From positions 62,001-126,000 of the forward strand of contig PLOR01000095.1 of NCBI GenBank assembly GCA_003142185.1: 64,000 nt of DNA, read 5' to 3'. Shown here piece after piece: positions 43,785 through 51,060 of this stretch. A program made the position numbers and the translations under genes. The number at the start of each line of letters is the position of its first letter. Position 1 is the stretch's first letter. The notes under the pieces were generated by a model. It saw only the letters and a list, made by a program, of their open reading frames with translations, had not been told where the DNA came from and searched no databases. This stretch comes from Bryobacterales bacterium (GTDB taxonomy: Bacteria; Acidobacteriota; Terriglobia; Bryobacterales; Bryobacteraceae).

Positions 43785-43873
43785 GGACGGGTGGCCGAGC
43801 GGCTAATGGCAACAGACTGTAAATCTGTCGCTCCTTGCGAGCTACGGAGGTTCGAATCCTCCCCCGTCCACCA
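43785..43873 (+). tRNA. tRNA-Tyr (GTA)
   Basis: 89 bases including encoded CCA. Acceptor GGACGGG pairs with CCCGTCC; anticodon loop CTGTAAA gives GTA; a long variable arm (GCTCC..GGAG-like) is as expected for a class II tRNA. First gene of a Tyr-(Gly relic)-Thr-rpmG-Trp-secE group. Confidence 0.97.
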
Positions 43874-43879
43874 GAGTTT

Positions 43880-43920
43880 GCGGGGCGGTCGGTAGAGCGT
43901 TTGTTCCGCTCCCGACGGGC
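43880..43920 (+). pseudogene. Likely tRNA-Gly relic
   Basis: GCGGGGCG, GGTAGAGCG, TTCC and CCCGACGGGC appear in the order of a tRNA-Gly but with large deletions, leaving about 40 bases. The position between tRNA-Tyr and tRNA-Thr is where a tRNA-Gly commonly sits in this conserved cluster. Confidence 0.5.
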
Positions 43921-43929
43921 AAGAGTTTC

Positions 43930-43995
43930 GCCGTTGTAGCTCAGTTGGTAGAGCGTCCGTGATCGGAAGGTCACCGTTCAGCTCCCGGTAGGGCA
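43930..43995 (+). pseudogene. Degenerate tRNA-Thr copy
   Basis: Begins GCCGTTGTAGCTCAGTTGGTAGAGCG exactly like the intact tRNA-Thr 75 bases on, then the anticodon arm is replaced (TCCGTGATCGGA) and the 3' end fails to pair with the acceptor. It has no CCA. Not functional. Confidence 0.75.
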
Positions 43996-44004
43996 AAGAG
44001 TTTC

Positions 44005-44080
<76 letters not shown>

Positions 44081-44093
44081 GATTTTATAGTCG

Positions 44094-44150
44094 TTGGTAG
44101 AGCGTCCGTAACGGAAGGTCACCAGTTCAATCCTGGTCAACGGCTCCAGA
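44094..44150 (+). repeat. tRNA-Thr 3'-half duplicate in front of the GIY-YIG gene
   Basis: GTTGGTAGAGCGTCC..GGAAGGTCACC, AGTTCAATCCTGG and TCAACGGCTCCA repeat the D-arm-to-CCA part of tRNA-Thr with a shortened anticodon arm (TCCGTAACGGA). The 5' acceptor half is missing. Confidence 0.85.
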
Positions 44151-44151
44151 T

Positions 44152-44415
44152 TTGCAGTGGTTTGTATACGTCCTTCGGAGTATTCCGACTGGGCGCCACT
44201 ACATCGGAATGAGCTCGGATGTGGAGCGGCGTCTTCAGGAACACAATACGAAGACGGGGCGTTGGACCAGCAGTTTCAAGCCTTGGGAGCTGATCGCTCT
44301 TGAGGAGTTTGGGTCGCGTAGCGAAGCCGGCAACCGGGAACGGTTCTTGAAAAGCCGGGCTGGCCTAGCAGAGCGGCAGGGTTTGTATGGGCAGTTGGGC
44401 GGAGCGAAGCGGTAG
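44152..44415 (+). CDS. GIY-YIG nuclease superfamily protein
   Basis: 87 residues from a TTG at 44152. FVYVLRSIPTGRHYIGMSSDVERRLQEHN is the GIY-YIG core (here VYV...YIG), with the Arg-x-x-x-His segment after; EAGNRERFLKSRAG is a later conserved patch. Small stand-alone members (COG2827) have unknown roles. It sits between two copies of the tRNA-Thr 3' half, in the place where an EF-Tu gene (tuf) is usual. Its start codon adjoins the upstream repeat. Confidence 0.8.
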   Translation: MQWFVYVLRSIPTGRHYIGMSSDVERRLQEHNTKTGRWTSSFKPWELIALEEFGSRSEAGNRERFLKSRAGLAERQGLYGQLGGAKR

Positions 44416-44500
44416 GCGTCCGTAACGGAAGGTCACCCGTTCAATCCCGATCAACGGCTCCAGTATTACGCACAGTTGACTGCTCCGGAGTATTCCAAAC
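44411..44500 (+). repeat. Second tRNA-Thr 3'-half duplicate with GIY-YIG relic
   Basis: GTCCGTAACGGAAGGTCACC and TCAACGGCTCCAG match the copy at 44094-44150. It continues into CCGGAGTATTCCAAACGGGGC, close to the 5' coding region of the GIY-YIG gene (encoding LRSIPTG; here LRSIPNG), so a second, truncated nuclease copy follows. Confidence 0.8.
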
Positions 44501-44569
44501 GGGGCGCGCGATGGGTTTGGGCATGTCCGGCCCGCGTGGGTGGGCACAGCACTTAAAAGGAGCAATCAA

Positions 44570-44722
44570 ATGGCTCGTGAAATCATTACTCTCCAGTGCG
44601 GGGAGTGCAAGAATCGCAATTACTCTACAACCAAGAACAAGAAAACCACCACGGAACGGCTGGAACTGAGCAAGTTCTGCCCGCACTGTCGAAAGCACCA
44701 GCCACACAAGGAAATCAAGTAG
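44570..44722 (+). CDS. rpmG: 50S ribosomal protein L33
   Basis: 50 residues from the ATG at 44570, with AAAGGAGC in front. Two CxxC pairs (CGEC, CPHC) form the zinc-binding type. Conserved place in the Thr-L33-Trp-secE cluster. Confidence 0.95.
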   Translation: MAREIITLQCGECKNRNYSTTKNKKTTTERLELSKFCPHCRKHQPHKEIK

Positions 44723-44772
44723 AATGGGAATCGGGTGAGTAGGAGCCGGGCCCCCACCGGGGGGAATGACCC

Positions 44773-44847
44773 AGGGGCGTAGGTTTAACGGCAGACCAGC
44801 GGTCTCCAAAACCGCGAGTGGGGGTTCGAATCCCTCCGCCCCTGCCA
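44773..44847 (+). tRNA. tRNA-Trp (CCA)
   Basis: 75 bases with encoded CCA end. AGGGGCG pairs with CGCCCCT; anticodon loop TCTCCAAAA gives CCA; T arm GGGGGTTCGAATCCC pairs well. Between rpmG and secE as usual. Confidence 0.97.
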
Positions 44848-44891
44848 ATCACCCGTTTTGACGAGTTGCGAGTCAGGAGCAAGCGAGCGTT

Positions 44892-45110
44892 ATGGCCGAT
44901 GAAAAGAAGAATTGGTTCCAGGCCACCAGGGACTACATCAACGAGCTGAAGCTTGAGATGCGGCGCGTTTCCTGGCCGAACCGGAAGCAGGTGGAAGGCA
45001 CCACGGGGGTGGTGATTTTCGCCGTTTTCGCCTTCGCGGCTTACTTCTGGGTGGTGGACTCGATACTCGCCCGAGGCGTCAAGGCAGTTCTTTCGTTCTT
45101 CACGAAGTAG
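44892..45110 (+). CDS. secE: Preprotein translocase subunit SecE
   Basis: 72 residues, single-helix type. NWFQATRDYINELKLEMRRVSWPNRKQVEGTT, then one membrane helix (VVIFAVFAFAAYFWVVDSI). Clamps the SecY channel. Co-transcribed with nusG four bases later. Confidence 0.95.
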   Translation: MADEKKNWFQATRDYINELKLEMRRVSWPNRKQVEGTTGVVIFAVFAFAAYFWVVDSILARGVKAVLSFFTK

Positions 45111-45114
45111 GCGG

Positions 45115-45906
45115 ATGATGGAAGCCGAAGACAACGTGCACATTGACGAGCAGGCCGCCGCCGAAGCGGTAGACGAACAGGCCGTGGCGCCGGAGGAATC
45201 TCTACCGGCCGAAGCCGCGACCGACGCCGCGCCGGAGACGGAGGCCATCGAAACCGTTCCCGATTCCGCGCCGGAGCCTGAGCCAGCGCAAGCGACCGCT
45301 GCGCTCGCCGAACCAGAGAAGCCGGCCGCCGAAGCGCCTGCCGCGCCCGCTGCGGCTCCGGGCTACGACGAGTCTTCTCCCAGGAAGTGGTTCATCATTC
45401 ACACTTACTCGGGCTTCGAGAACAAGGTGAAGGAATCCCTGCAGACGCGATCGGAAGCTTTCGGTTTCGCCGATAAGATCGGTCAGATTCTGATTCCGAC
45501 CGAGGAAGTGGTGGAGCTGCGCAACGGCAAGAAGGTCACCAGCCGCCGCCTGGTGTATCCCGGCTACGTGCTGGTGGAAATGGAAATGAACGACGAGCTG
45601 TGGCACGCGGTGAAGAACACGCCGCGGGTGACCGGGTTCGTCGGCGGCGGCAATTCGCCGGTGCCGCTGAGCGCGGACGAAGTCAACCAGATTCTGTACC
45701 GCCAGGCGTCTTCCGCCGAGCGGCCGCGCCCCAAGATGACGTTCGAAAAGAACGACTCGGTGCGCATCGTCGATGGCCCGTTCGCCAACTTTTCGGGGAA
45801 AGTGGACGAGGTCAACACCGAGCGCGGCACGCTGCGCGTGATGGTGACCATCTTCGGCCGGTCCACGCCCGTGGAGCTCGAGTTTCTGCAGGTCGAAAAA
45901 GCTTAA
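45115..45906 (+). CDS. nusG: Transcription termination/antitermination protein NusG
   Basis: 263 residues. The NGN domain starts about residue 90 (RKWFIIHTYSGFENKVKESL), with RLVYPGYVLVEMEM and VTGFVGGGNSPVPLS, and the KOW domain ends at FLQVEKA. About 85 residues of acidic Ala/Glu/Pro-rich sequence precede the NGN domain, an extension absent from E. coli NusG. ATG at 45115 or 45118. Confidence 0.95.
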   Translation: MMEAEDNVHIDEQAAAEAVDEQAVAPEESLPAEAATDAAPETEAIETVPDSAPEPEPAQATAALAEPEKPAAEAPAAPAAAPGYDESSPRKWFIIHTYSGFENKVKESLQTRSEAFGFADKIGQILIPTEEVVELRNGKKVTSRRLVYPGYVLVEMEMNDELWHAVKNTPRVTGFVGGGNSPVPLSADEVNQILYRQASSAERPRPKMTFEKNDSVRIVDGPFANFSGKVDEVNTERGTLRVMVTIFGRSTPVELEFLQVEKA

Positions 45907-45963
45907 TACCGCGCGAGCCGAAGACGGGCAAGTGTCCGGCGGCGCGACAAGAGGAATGTAAGA

Positions 45964-46392
45964 ATGGCAAAAAAAGTTACCGCACAGGTGAAGCTGCAAA
46001 TCCCGGCCGGCAAGGCCACGCCGGCGCCCCCGGTGGGCACCGCGCTCGGGCCGCAGGGCGTCAACATCATGGACTTCTGCAAGGCGTTCAACGCCAAGAC
46101 CTCGAGCAAGGATCAGGAAGGCCTCATCATCCCGGTGGTGATCACCATCTTCTCCGACCGCTCGTTCACCTTCATCACCAAGACGCCGCCTGTTCCGGTG
46201 CTGATCAAGCGCGCCGTGAACCTGGCCAAGGGGTCGGCCGAGCCGCACAAGACCAAGGTCGGCAAGATCAGCAAGAAGCAGATCGAAGAGATCGCCAAGA
46301 TCAAGATGCCGGACTTGAACTGTTTCGACCTGGAAGCCGCCATGCGCAGCGTGGCCGGCACCGCCCGCAGCATGGGCGTCGACGTGATATAG
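45964..46392 (+). CDS. rplK: 50S ribosomal protein L11
   Basis: 142 residues, normal length. [34 protein letters not shown] at the N-terminus and [10 protein letters not shown] near the end. Binds the GTPase-associated rRNA region. rplA, which usually follows, is absent: a terminator comes next. Confidence 0.96.
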   Translation: MAKKVTAQVKLQIPAGKATPAPPVGTALGPQGVNIMDFCKAFNAKTSSKDQEGLIIPVVITIFSDRSFTFITKTPPVPVLIKRAVNLAKGSAEPHKTKVGKISKKQIEEIAKIKMPDLNCFDLEAAMRSVAGTARSMGVDVI

Positions 46393-46426
46393 TCTTCCGG
46401 CGATTCGTTTTCGTCTGAAGCACTGC

Positions 46427-46454
46427 GCGGCGTCTCCGGACGCCGCTTTTTTTT
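46427..46454 (+). terminator. Rho-independent terminator after rplK
   Basis: GCGGCGTC/GACGCCGC stem with a TCCG loop, followed by eight T (46447-46454). It ends the secE-nusG-rplK transcript, confirming no read-through into rplA. Confidence 0.92.
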
Positions 46455-46465
46455 GCGAAGGCACG

Positions 46466-46533
46466 TGGGCAGGGGCTAAAGCCCCATGATGGCTGCATTT
46501 TGCGGCACGGCTGAAGCCGTGCCCTGATACAAG
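46466..46533. repeat. Family B double hairpin
   Basis: GGGGCTAAAGCCCC followed by the stem CACGGCTGAAGCCGTG and the tail CCCTGATACAA. The same order appears at 50766-50833. Confidence 0.7.
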
Positions 46534-46804
46534 ACACCACGATCGGGCTGGCTCGGCTAGGTCTTCGACCGGCAGATTCGGTTCTATCGAAAGGACCGCT
46601 CCCTCTCCACGAGGCATTCAGGGAACTGCTTTGTTTTCAGCAAAGACAATAACCAGTGCCTCGCGGCCCTCACGACGCGCGCAGCTCGTTTCTGACTATG
46701 GTCGCGGCTCCGTTCGGAGGCGCGACGATTAGGGGGCAGTGCTCCCATATAGAGCACTACATCACAGACCTAGGTGCCGCCTCATGCTCAAATGCAGAAA
46801 CGCC

Positions 46805-46831
46805 AGTGGCAGGCGAAAGCGCCTGCCCCAC
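46805..46831. repeat. Family C palindrome
   Basis: GTGGCAGGCGAAAGCGCCTGCC, matching the pair at 10128-10206. Adjacent to the end of an arsC. Confidence 0.65.
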
Positions 46832-46839
46832 TTCGAGAC

Positions 46840-47265
46840 TCATGTTCGCGCCTGCTCATAAACGAATGCCTTCACACGCTCCCGGAGTTGGTCGCGGATG
46901 CGCCGGAAGGCGGCCAGGCGTTCGTCTTCGGGGCCCTCAACCGCCGCTGGATCTTCGAGGCTCCAGTGAATTCGCTTCGTCGCGCCGGGAAAGACGGGAC
47001 AGTTGTCGCGCGCGCTATCGCAGACCGTCACCACGAAATCGAACGCTTGCCCGGCGAACTCATCGACCGACTTCGAGCGGTTGCCCGAGATATCGATTCC
47101 GATCTCGCGCATGACCGCGATGGCCTCCGGCCTAACCTGGCTCGGTTTCGTGCCGGCGCTCGATACCTCATAGCCGCCGCCACCCTCGTCGCGAAACAAG
47201 CCTTCGCCCATCTGGCTGCGGGCGGAATTGCCGGTGCAAAGCACCAGGATGCGCGTTTTCTGCAT
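46840..47265 (-). CDS. arsC: Arsenate reductase, thioredoxin-dependent type
   Basis: 141 residues. Reduces arsenate to arsenite, using a Cys relay. Cys10 (CTGNSARSQ), Cys82 and Cys89 (VTVCDSARDNC) have the exact spacing of the low-molecular-weight-phosphatase-like ArsC of S. aureus pI258. Third and last gene of the ars operon. Confidence 0.93.
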   Translation of the reverse strand: MQKTRILVLCTGNSARSQMGEGLFRDEGGGGYEVSSAGTKPSQVRPEAIAVMREIGIDISGNRSKSVDEFAGQAFDFVVTVCDSARDNCPVFPGATKRIHWSLEDPAAVEGPEDERLAAFRRIRDQLRERVKAFVYEQART

Positions 47266-47292
47266 TAGGTAATTAAGCCTCGCCGAGACCGT

Positions 47293-47820
47293 CTACTGCC
47301 GGCCGATACGATCAATCTCGCTTTGGATCACTTCTTCCTCCAGCGTAGCCAGCGGCAAGGAGAGGAACAAGCTGATTCGACGGTCGAGAATTGAGAACGC
47401 TTCAAAGAAGGCGCGCTCTATCTGCTGCTGTGTTCCTTCAACCGCTGCGGGGTCGGGTACCCCCCATCGGGCCGTCAGGGGGTGTCCCGGCCAAACCGGG
47501 CACACTTCGCTGGCCGCCCTGTCGCACACTGTAAACACAAAGTGCATCTTCGGTGCGTCGGGCTTAGCGAACTCATCCCAGCTCTTGCTGCGCAAGCCGT
47601 CCGCCGGCATGTCGGCGCCCGCTATCTGTCTGAGCGCCTCAGCGTGGACGTGACCGGTTGGGTGGCTCCCTGCGCTGTGGCCGGTGAAATTCGGGGAACC
47701 TTTCCGATTCAGAATTGCCTCTGCCATAATGGAGCGGGCCGAATTGCCCGTGCAGAGGAACAGAACGTTGAAATGTCGAGGCGTCACTTCGTTCTCCAGC
47801 GCCGAGCAGGCCGGCGGCAT
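47293..47820 (-). CDS. ArsC-like protein (low-molecular-weight phosphatase family)
   Basis: 175 residues from the ATG at 47820. A GTG at 47787 with GGAG six bases upstream would trim 11 residues and is equally plausible. Catalytic loop CTGNSARSIMAE (Cys23) and a later Cys pair (TVCDRAASEVCPVW; Cys99, Cys107) fit ArsC-type enzymes, but the second loop has one residue extra compared with the neighbour. A longer C-terminus follows (LSLPLATLEEEV). Probably a divergent arsenate reductase of the same operon. Confidence 0.8.
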   Translation of the reverse strand: MPPACSALENEVTPRHFNVLFLCTGNSARSIMAEAILNRKGSPNFTGHSAGSHPTGHVHAEALRQIAGADMPADGLRSKSWDEFAKPDAPKMHFVFTVCDRAASEVCPVWPGHPLTARWGVPDPAAVEGTQQQIERAFFEAFSILDRRISLFLSLPLATLEEEVIQSEIDRIGRQ

Positions 47821-47914
47821 CCAACCACTGACGTCGATATCACGGAAACACGCATCTTCGTCCTACTATTCTCTATTGGCATTGATTTCAGTTGCACTAC
47901 AGTCCCGAGACAAT

Positions 47915-48355
47915 CTAGTCAGCCTCCCGGCTGCCATAGGCGCCCTCTCCGAGAAACACCATTACACGGGCATGAATCCTGTCCCGCAAGCTGCGAAAGG
48001 CACGGAGGCGCTCTTCCCCGTCTTGCACGAACGTGGCAGGATCCTCGAAGGGCCAATGGAGCCGCTCCGGGACTCCCGAAAACACCGGGCACTCCTCTCG
48101 TGCCCGGTTACAAACAGTGATCACGAATTCAAACTCGCGCCGCGCAAACTCCGCCAGCGGCTTCGAGCGATGGCCGGAGATATCGATGCCCAGTTCTCGC
48201 ATGACCTCGACGGCTTCGCTGCGTACCTGCGTTGGTTGCGTTCCAGCAGAGTACACTTCAAATCATTTGTCAGCTTCGTGTCGAAGCAGCCCTTCCGCAA
48301 TCTGACTGCGCGCGGAATTTCCCGTACACAGAACTAAAACCCTCTTCTTTCCCAT
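47915..48355 (-). pseudogene. Third arsC, interrupted by an in-frame TGA
   Basis: From the ATG at 48355, MGKKRVLVLCTGNSARSQ and following match ArsC, but codon 31 (48263-48265) is TGA. The same frame continues past it with EVYSAGTQPTQVRSEAV to a normal C-terminus at 47915, with the second Cys pair (VITVCNRAREECPVF) intact. So it is one nonsense codon, not a frameshift. Both catalytic Cys of the N- and C-terminal parts are kept. Probably a recently inactivated copy. Confidence 0.8.
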
Positions 48356-48403
48356 CTGAGAGTTTACCTCCCGGCGTTTCGTCCACTACCTCGTACGGCG
48401 GTC

Positions 48404-49489
48404 TCAGGCTCGCTGCGCCCGGCAGGTGTCGATGCTGGCAAACACGCCACCGTACCATTTCCGGTTGATCCACAGGGCGACATTCACGAGGGAAATGAGT
48501 ACCGGCACTTCCACCAGCGGCCCGATGACGGCTGCGAACGCGGCGCCGTGGTGGATGCCGAATGTGGCAATCGCCACGGCGATAGCCAGCTCGAAATTGT
48601 TGGAAGAAGCCGTGAACGAGAGCGTGGTGGCCTCTGCATAGTTGGCGCCGACCTTCTTGCTCATCCAGAACGAGGCGAAGAACATCACCACGAAATAGAT
48701 GGTGAGGGGGATGGCGACCCGAACCACGTCGAACGGCAACTGCACGATCATCTCGCCCTTCAGGCTGAACATCACCACAATCGTGAACAACAGGGAGATC
48801 AACGTGATTGGGCTGATCTTGGGGATGAAACTCGTCTCATACCATAGGCGGCTCCTGACCTTGAGCATCACGAACCGGGTGAGCATGCCAGCTAGGAATG
48901 GGATGCCGAGATAGATGAAAACGCTCTTGGCAATTGCGGCCATCGAGATATCCACCTGTACCGCCTTCAGCCCCAGCCAGCGCGGAACGGTGGCGAGGAA
49001 GAAATACGAATAGAGCGAGAAGAACAGCACCTGGAAGACTGAATTGAGCGCCACCAGGCCAGCGGCGTACTCGCGGTCGCCGTGCGCGAGGTCGTTCCAG
49101 ACGATGACCATGGCGATGCAGCGGGCCAGACCTATCAGAATGAGGCCCGTCATGTACTCCGGCTTGTCGCGGAGCAGCAGTACCGCCAACGTAAACATGA
49201 GAATGGGGCCGACCACCCAGTTCTGAATCAGCGACAGAACCAGAACGCGGCGATGCTGGAACACACGCCCCATTTCTTCGTACTTCACCTTCGCCAGCGG
49301 TGGATACATCATGAGGATCAGCCCGATGGCGATCGGTATCGAGGTCGTACCGACGCTAAAGCGGTTCCAGAACGGCACGACGCTGGGAACGAGGTACCCG
49401 AGTCCAACGCCCGCTGCCATTGCAGCGAAGATCCAGAATGTGAGATAGCGGTCCAGAAACGAAAGCCGGGGAATTGTTGCGTTCTTCAT
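48404..49489 (-). CDS. acr3: ACR3-family arsenite efflux transporter
   Basis: 361 residues, about ten membrane helices. Pumps arsenite out of the cell. [24 protein letters not shown] at the start, [20 protein letters not shown] with the essential Cys, and [21 protein letters not shown] are ACR3 landmarks. Second gene of the ars operon after arsR. Confidence 0.94.
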   Translation of the reverse strand: MKNATIPRLSFLDRYLTFWIFAAMAAGVGLGYLVPSVVPFWNRFSVGTTSIPIAIGLILMMYPPLAKVKYEEMGRVFQHRRVLVLSLIQNWVVGPILMFTLAVLLLRDKPEYMTGLILIGLARCIAMVIVWNDLAHGDREYAAGLVALNSVFQVLFFSLYSYFFLATVPRWLGLKAVQVDISMAAIAKSVFIYLGIPFLAGMLTRFVMLKVRSRLWYETSFIPKISPITLISLLFTIVVMFSLKGEMIVQLPFDVVRVAIPLTIYFVVMFFASFWMSKKVGANYAEATTLSFTASSNNFELAIAVAIATFGIHHGAAFAAVIGPLVEVPVLISLVNVALWINRKWYGGVFASIDTCRAQRA

Positions 49490-49558
49490 ATCTGTCGATT
49501 CTCCTGAATTCGCTCATCGACGAACAGCGATGTGCAGGACACAAAAAGACTCCGCCTT

Positions 49559-49909
49559 TCAGATGATGGCCGTGAGCGCTTTCAGGCGCCGCAGACCATC
49601 GAAATCGATGCAATAGCCGACCCGCGTGCCGTCCTGTGCACATCGCACGAGGCCAGCCTCCTTCAAAATGCGCAGGTGCTCGGAAACTGTCGATTGCGCC
49701 AGGGGCAACTCGTCCACAATCTGGCTGCACACGCGCGCTTCTTTGCGCGACAGCAAGCGGAGGATGCGAACTCGCGCGGGGTGCCCGATGGCCTTCGCCA
49801 GCTTCGCCAGCTCGTCGTCGGCTTCAGCCCCTTCGAGGGTCTGCCAACTCACCTCGGCTGCCGGCGCGCCCGGAGGGCAGCACATATCGCCTTTGAATCG
49901 TTTCGCCAT
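49559..49909 (-). CDS. arsR: ArsR-family metalloregulator
   Basis: 116 residues from the ATG at 49909. Winged helix with VRILRLLSRKEARVCSQIVDEL then the recognition helix AQSTVSEHLRILKEAGLV. The N-terminal DMCCPPG has a Cys pair that could bind As(III), and Cys in the ARVCSQIV segment supplies a further thiol. First gene of the ars operon, with a perfect inverted repeat at its own start. Confidence 0.9.
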   Translation of the reverse strand: MAKRFKGDMCCPPGAPAAEVSWQTLEGAEADDELAKLAKAIGHPARVRILRLLSRKEARVCSQIVDELPLAQSTVSEHLRILKEAGLVRCAQDGTRVGYCIDFDGLRRLKALTAII

Positions 49910-49911
49910 TC

Positions 49912-49931
49912 TTATCGTCTTTTGACGATAA
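49912..49931 (-). promoter_or_regulatory. Candidate ArsR operator
   Basis: TTATCGTC-TTTT-GACGATAA is an 8-bp perfect inverted repeat two bases before the arsR start. It would overlap the promoter and translation start, consistent with autorepression and a short or absent leader. Confidence 0.7.
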
Positions 49932-50162
49932 CACGGATCGATCGCGGCTTGCAAGAGACTCGGCCATATGGCCATTTGGCCAGCAGTCTCGTCGGATCGT
50001 GGCAGAGCAGGTTACCCTCGAAGCGATCTCGACTCTGGTTGCATGGCGCTTTGCACACTATAATCCAATCTGGCGGCACGGGACGCCGCTTTTGTAGGTC
50101 CGCCACGGCAGCGGGAGCCGCGCAGTATCCTGGGAGAGTGGGCGGCATGTGGAGGTGAAAGC
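49932..50162. other. Divergent intergenic region, 231 bases
   Basis: Holds GGCCATATGGCCATTTGGCC near 49970, a short tandem palindromic run. Promoter for the gene at 50163 is expected here; nothing further recognised. Confidence 0.4.
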
Positions 50163-50567
50163 GTGAACGACAAAGTGGAGAAGGATATGTCGAAATTCGA
50201 CTGGGTAACTGAGCGTGCCTCATGCTCTCCACCCAACATATTCAAGGCACTTAGATTACAAGTTACAGAGGACGTTAAGATTCGCAACGCCCTGCGTCCC
50301 AATAATTCCCCTTACGAGTTTTCGGTGGCGGAGCATGGCGACGACTTTACGGTTCTGCTAGACGCCAAAGATGTGCAGAAGTCGGTAATCTTCAGCCTTG
50401 CCGAGCACGCGATCTTAGTGCGGGGTGACAATGGCAAGCCGATGTTTGAGGTAACCCTGACCTTTAATGACGAGGGCGAGTGCAGGTTGAATGTTAATGG
50501 GAAGGAGCGCGACTTGTGGCAGGTGCGACGGATGGCTCTTGAAGAGTTATTGTTTCGAGGCTATTAG
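50163..50567 (+). CDS. Hypothetical protein
   Basis: 134 residues from a GTG at 50163 with GGAGG seven bases upstream. Alternating polar and hydrophobic sequence suggests a small beta-rich domain (VFSLAEHAILVRGDNGKPMFEVTLTF). No family recognised; no signal peptide. Confidence 0.6.
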   Translation: MNDKVEKDMSKFDWVTERASCSPPNIFKALRLQVTEDVKIRNALRPNNSPYEFSVAEHGDDFTVLLDAKDVQKSVIFSLAEHAILVRGDNGKPMFEVTLTFNDEGECRLNVNGKERDLWQVRRMALEELLFRGY

Positions 50568-51060
50568 GCTGGGGTTCTCCCGGTGCCGGTGCACGGAAAC
50601 GCCACGGTGGCGGGTTTGCGGCTGGAATGGCGGCTGCGGCTGGTGGGCGATGGCACCGTAGCCGATCGGAACCGTGAAACGACCCCGCGTCGCAGAAGCT
50701 ATACTCGCGATCAGTCCCGATGCAAAATCGGCGTCCAGGAGTCTTTTCCCGTGCCTCCAGAGCCCGCAGGGGCTGAAGCCCAAACCTTTTTCACGATCCT
50801 TCGGCACGGCTGAAGCCGTGCCTTGATACAAAGCCTCCTGAAAGAGAGAAGCCGTGCTTACCCCTACGTTCCGATTCGTGCGAATTCATTGGGAATGGAG
50901 AGTTTCGCCATTTCTGTGTCGCACATCCAAGCGACCCTAAACGGTGGACTGAACCGGAAGCGGGAGCTAGAATGGATGCTCCGGCTTGAATTACTGCGGC
51001 TTCAGGATCGAGATCTATCGCGCCAGCGACGGTTTCGCCTGGTGAAACTCGGGCTAAACA
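50568..51060. other. 493-base intergenic region with family B repeat
   Basis: Contains the two family B hairpins (50766-50833), then about 95 bases homologous to 23203-23297. Left part (50568-50760) has no recognised element. No gene seen. Confidence 0.5.
50766..50912. repeat. Family B double hairpin plus 95-bp repeat
   Basis: GGGGCTGAAGCCC, then the stem CACGGCTGAAGCCGTG, then the long unit shared with 23203-23297 in opposite orientation. Together this is the most complete copy of the element in the window. Confidence 0.8.

Noticed and set aside
48263-48265. TGA in arsC as a selenocysteine codon
   Set aside because: The position is not a catalytic Cys and no selenocysteine insertion structure was recognised; a nonsense mutation is simpler.
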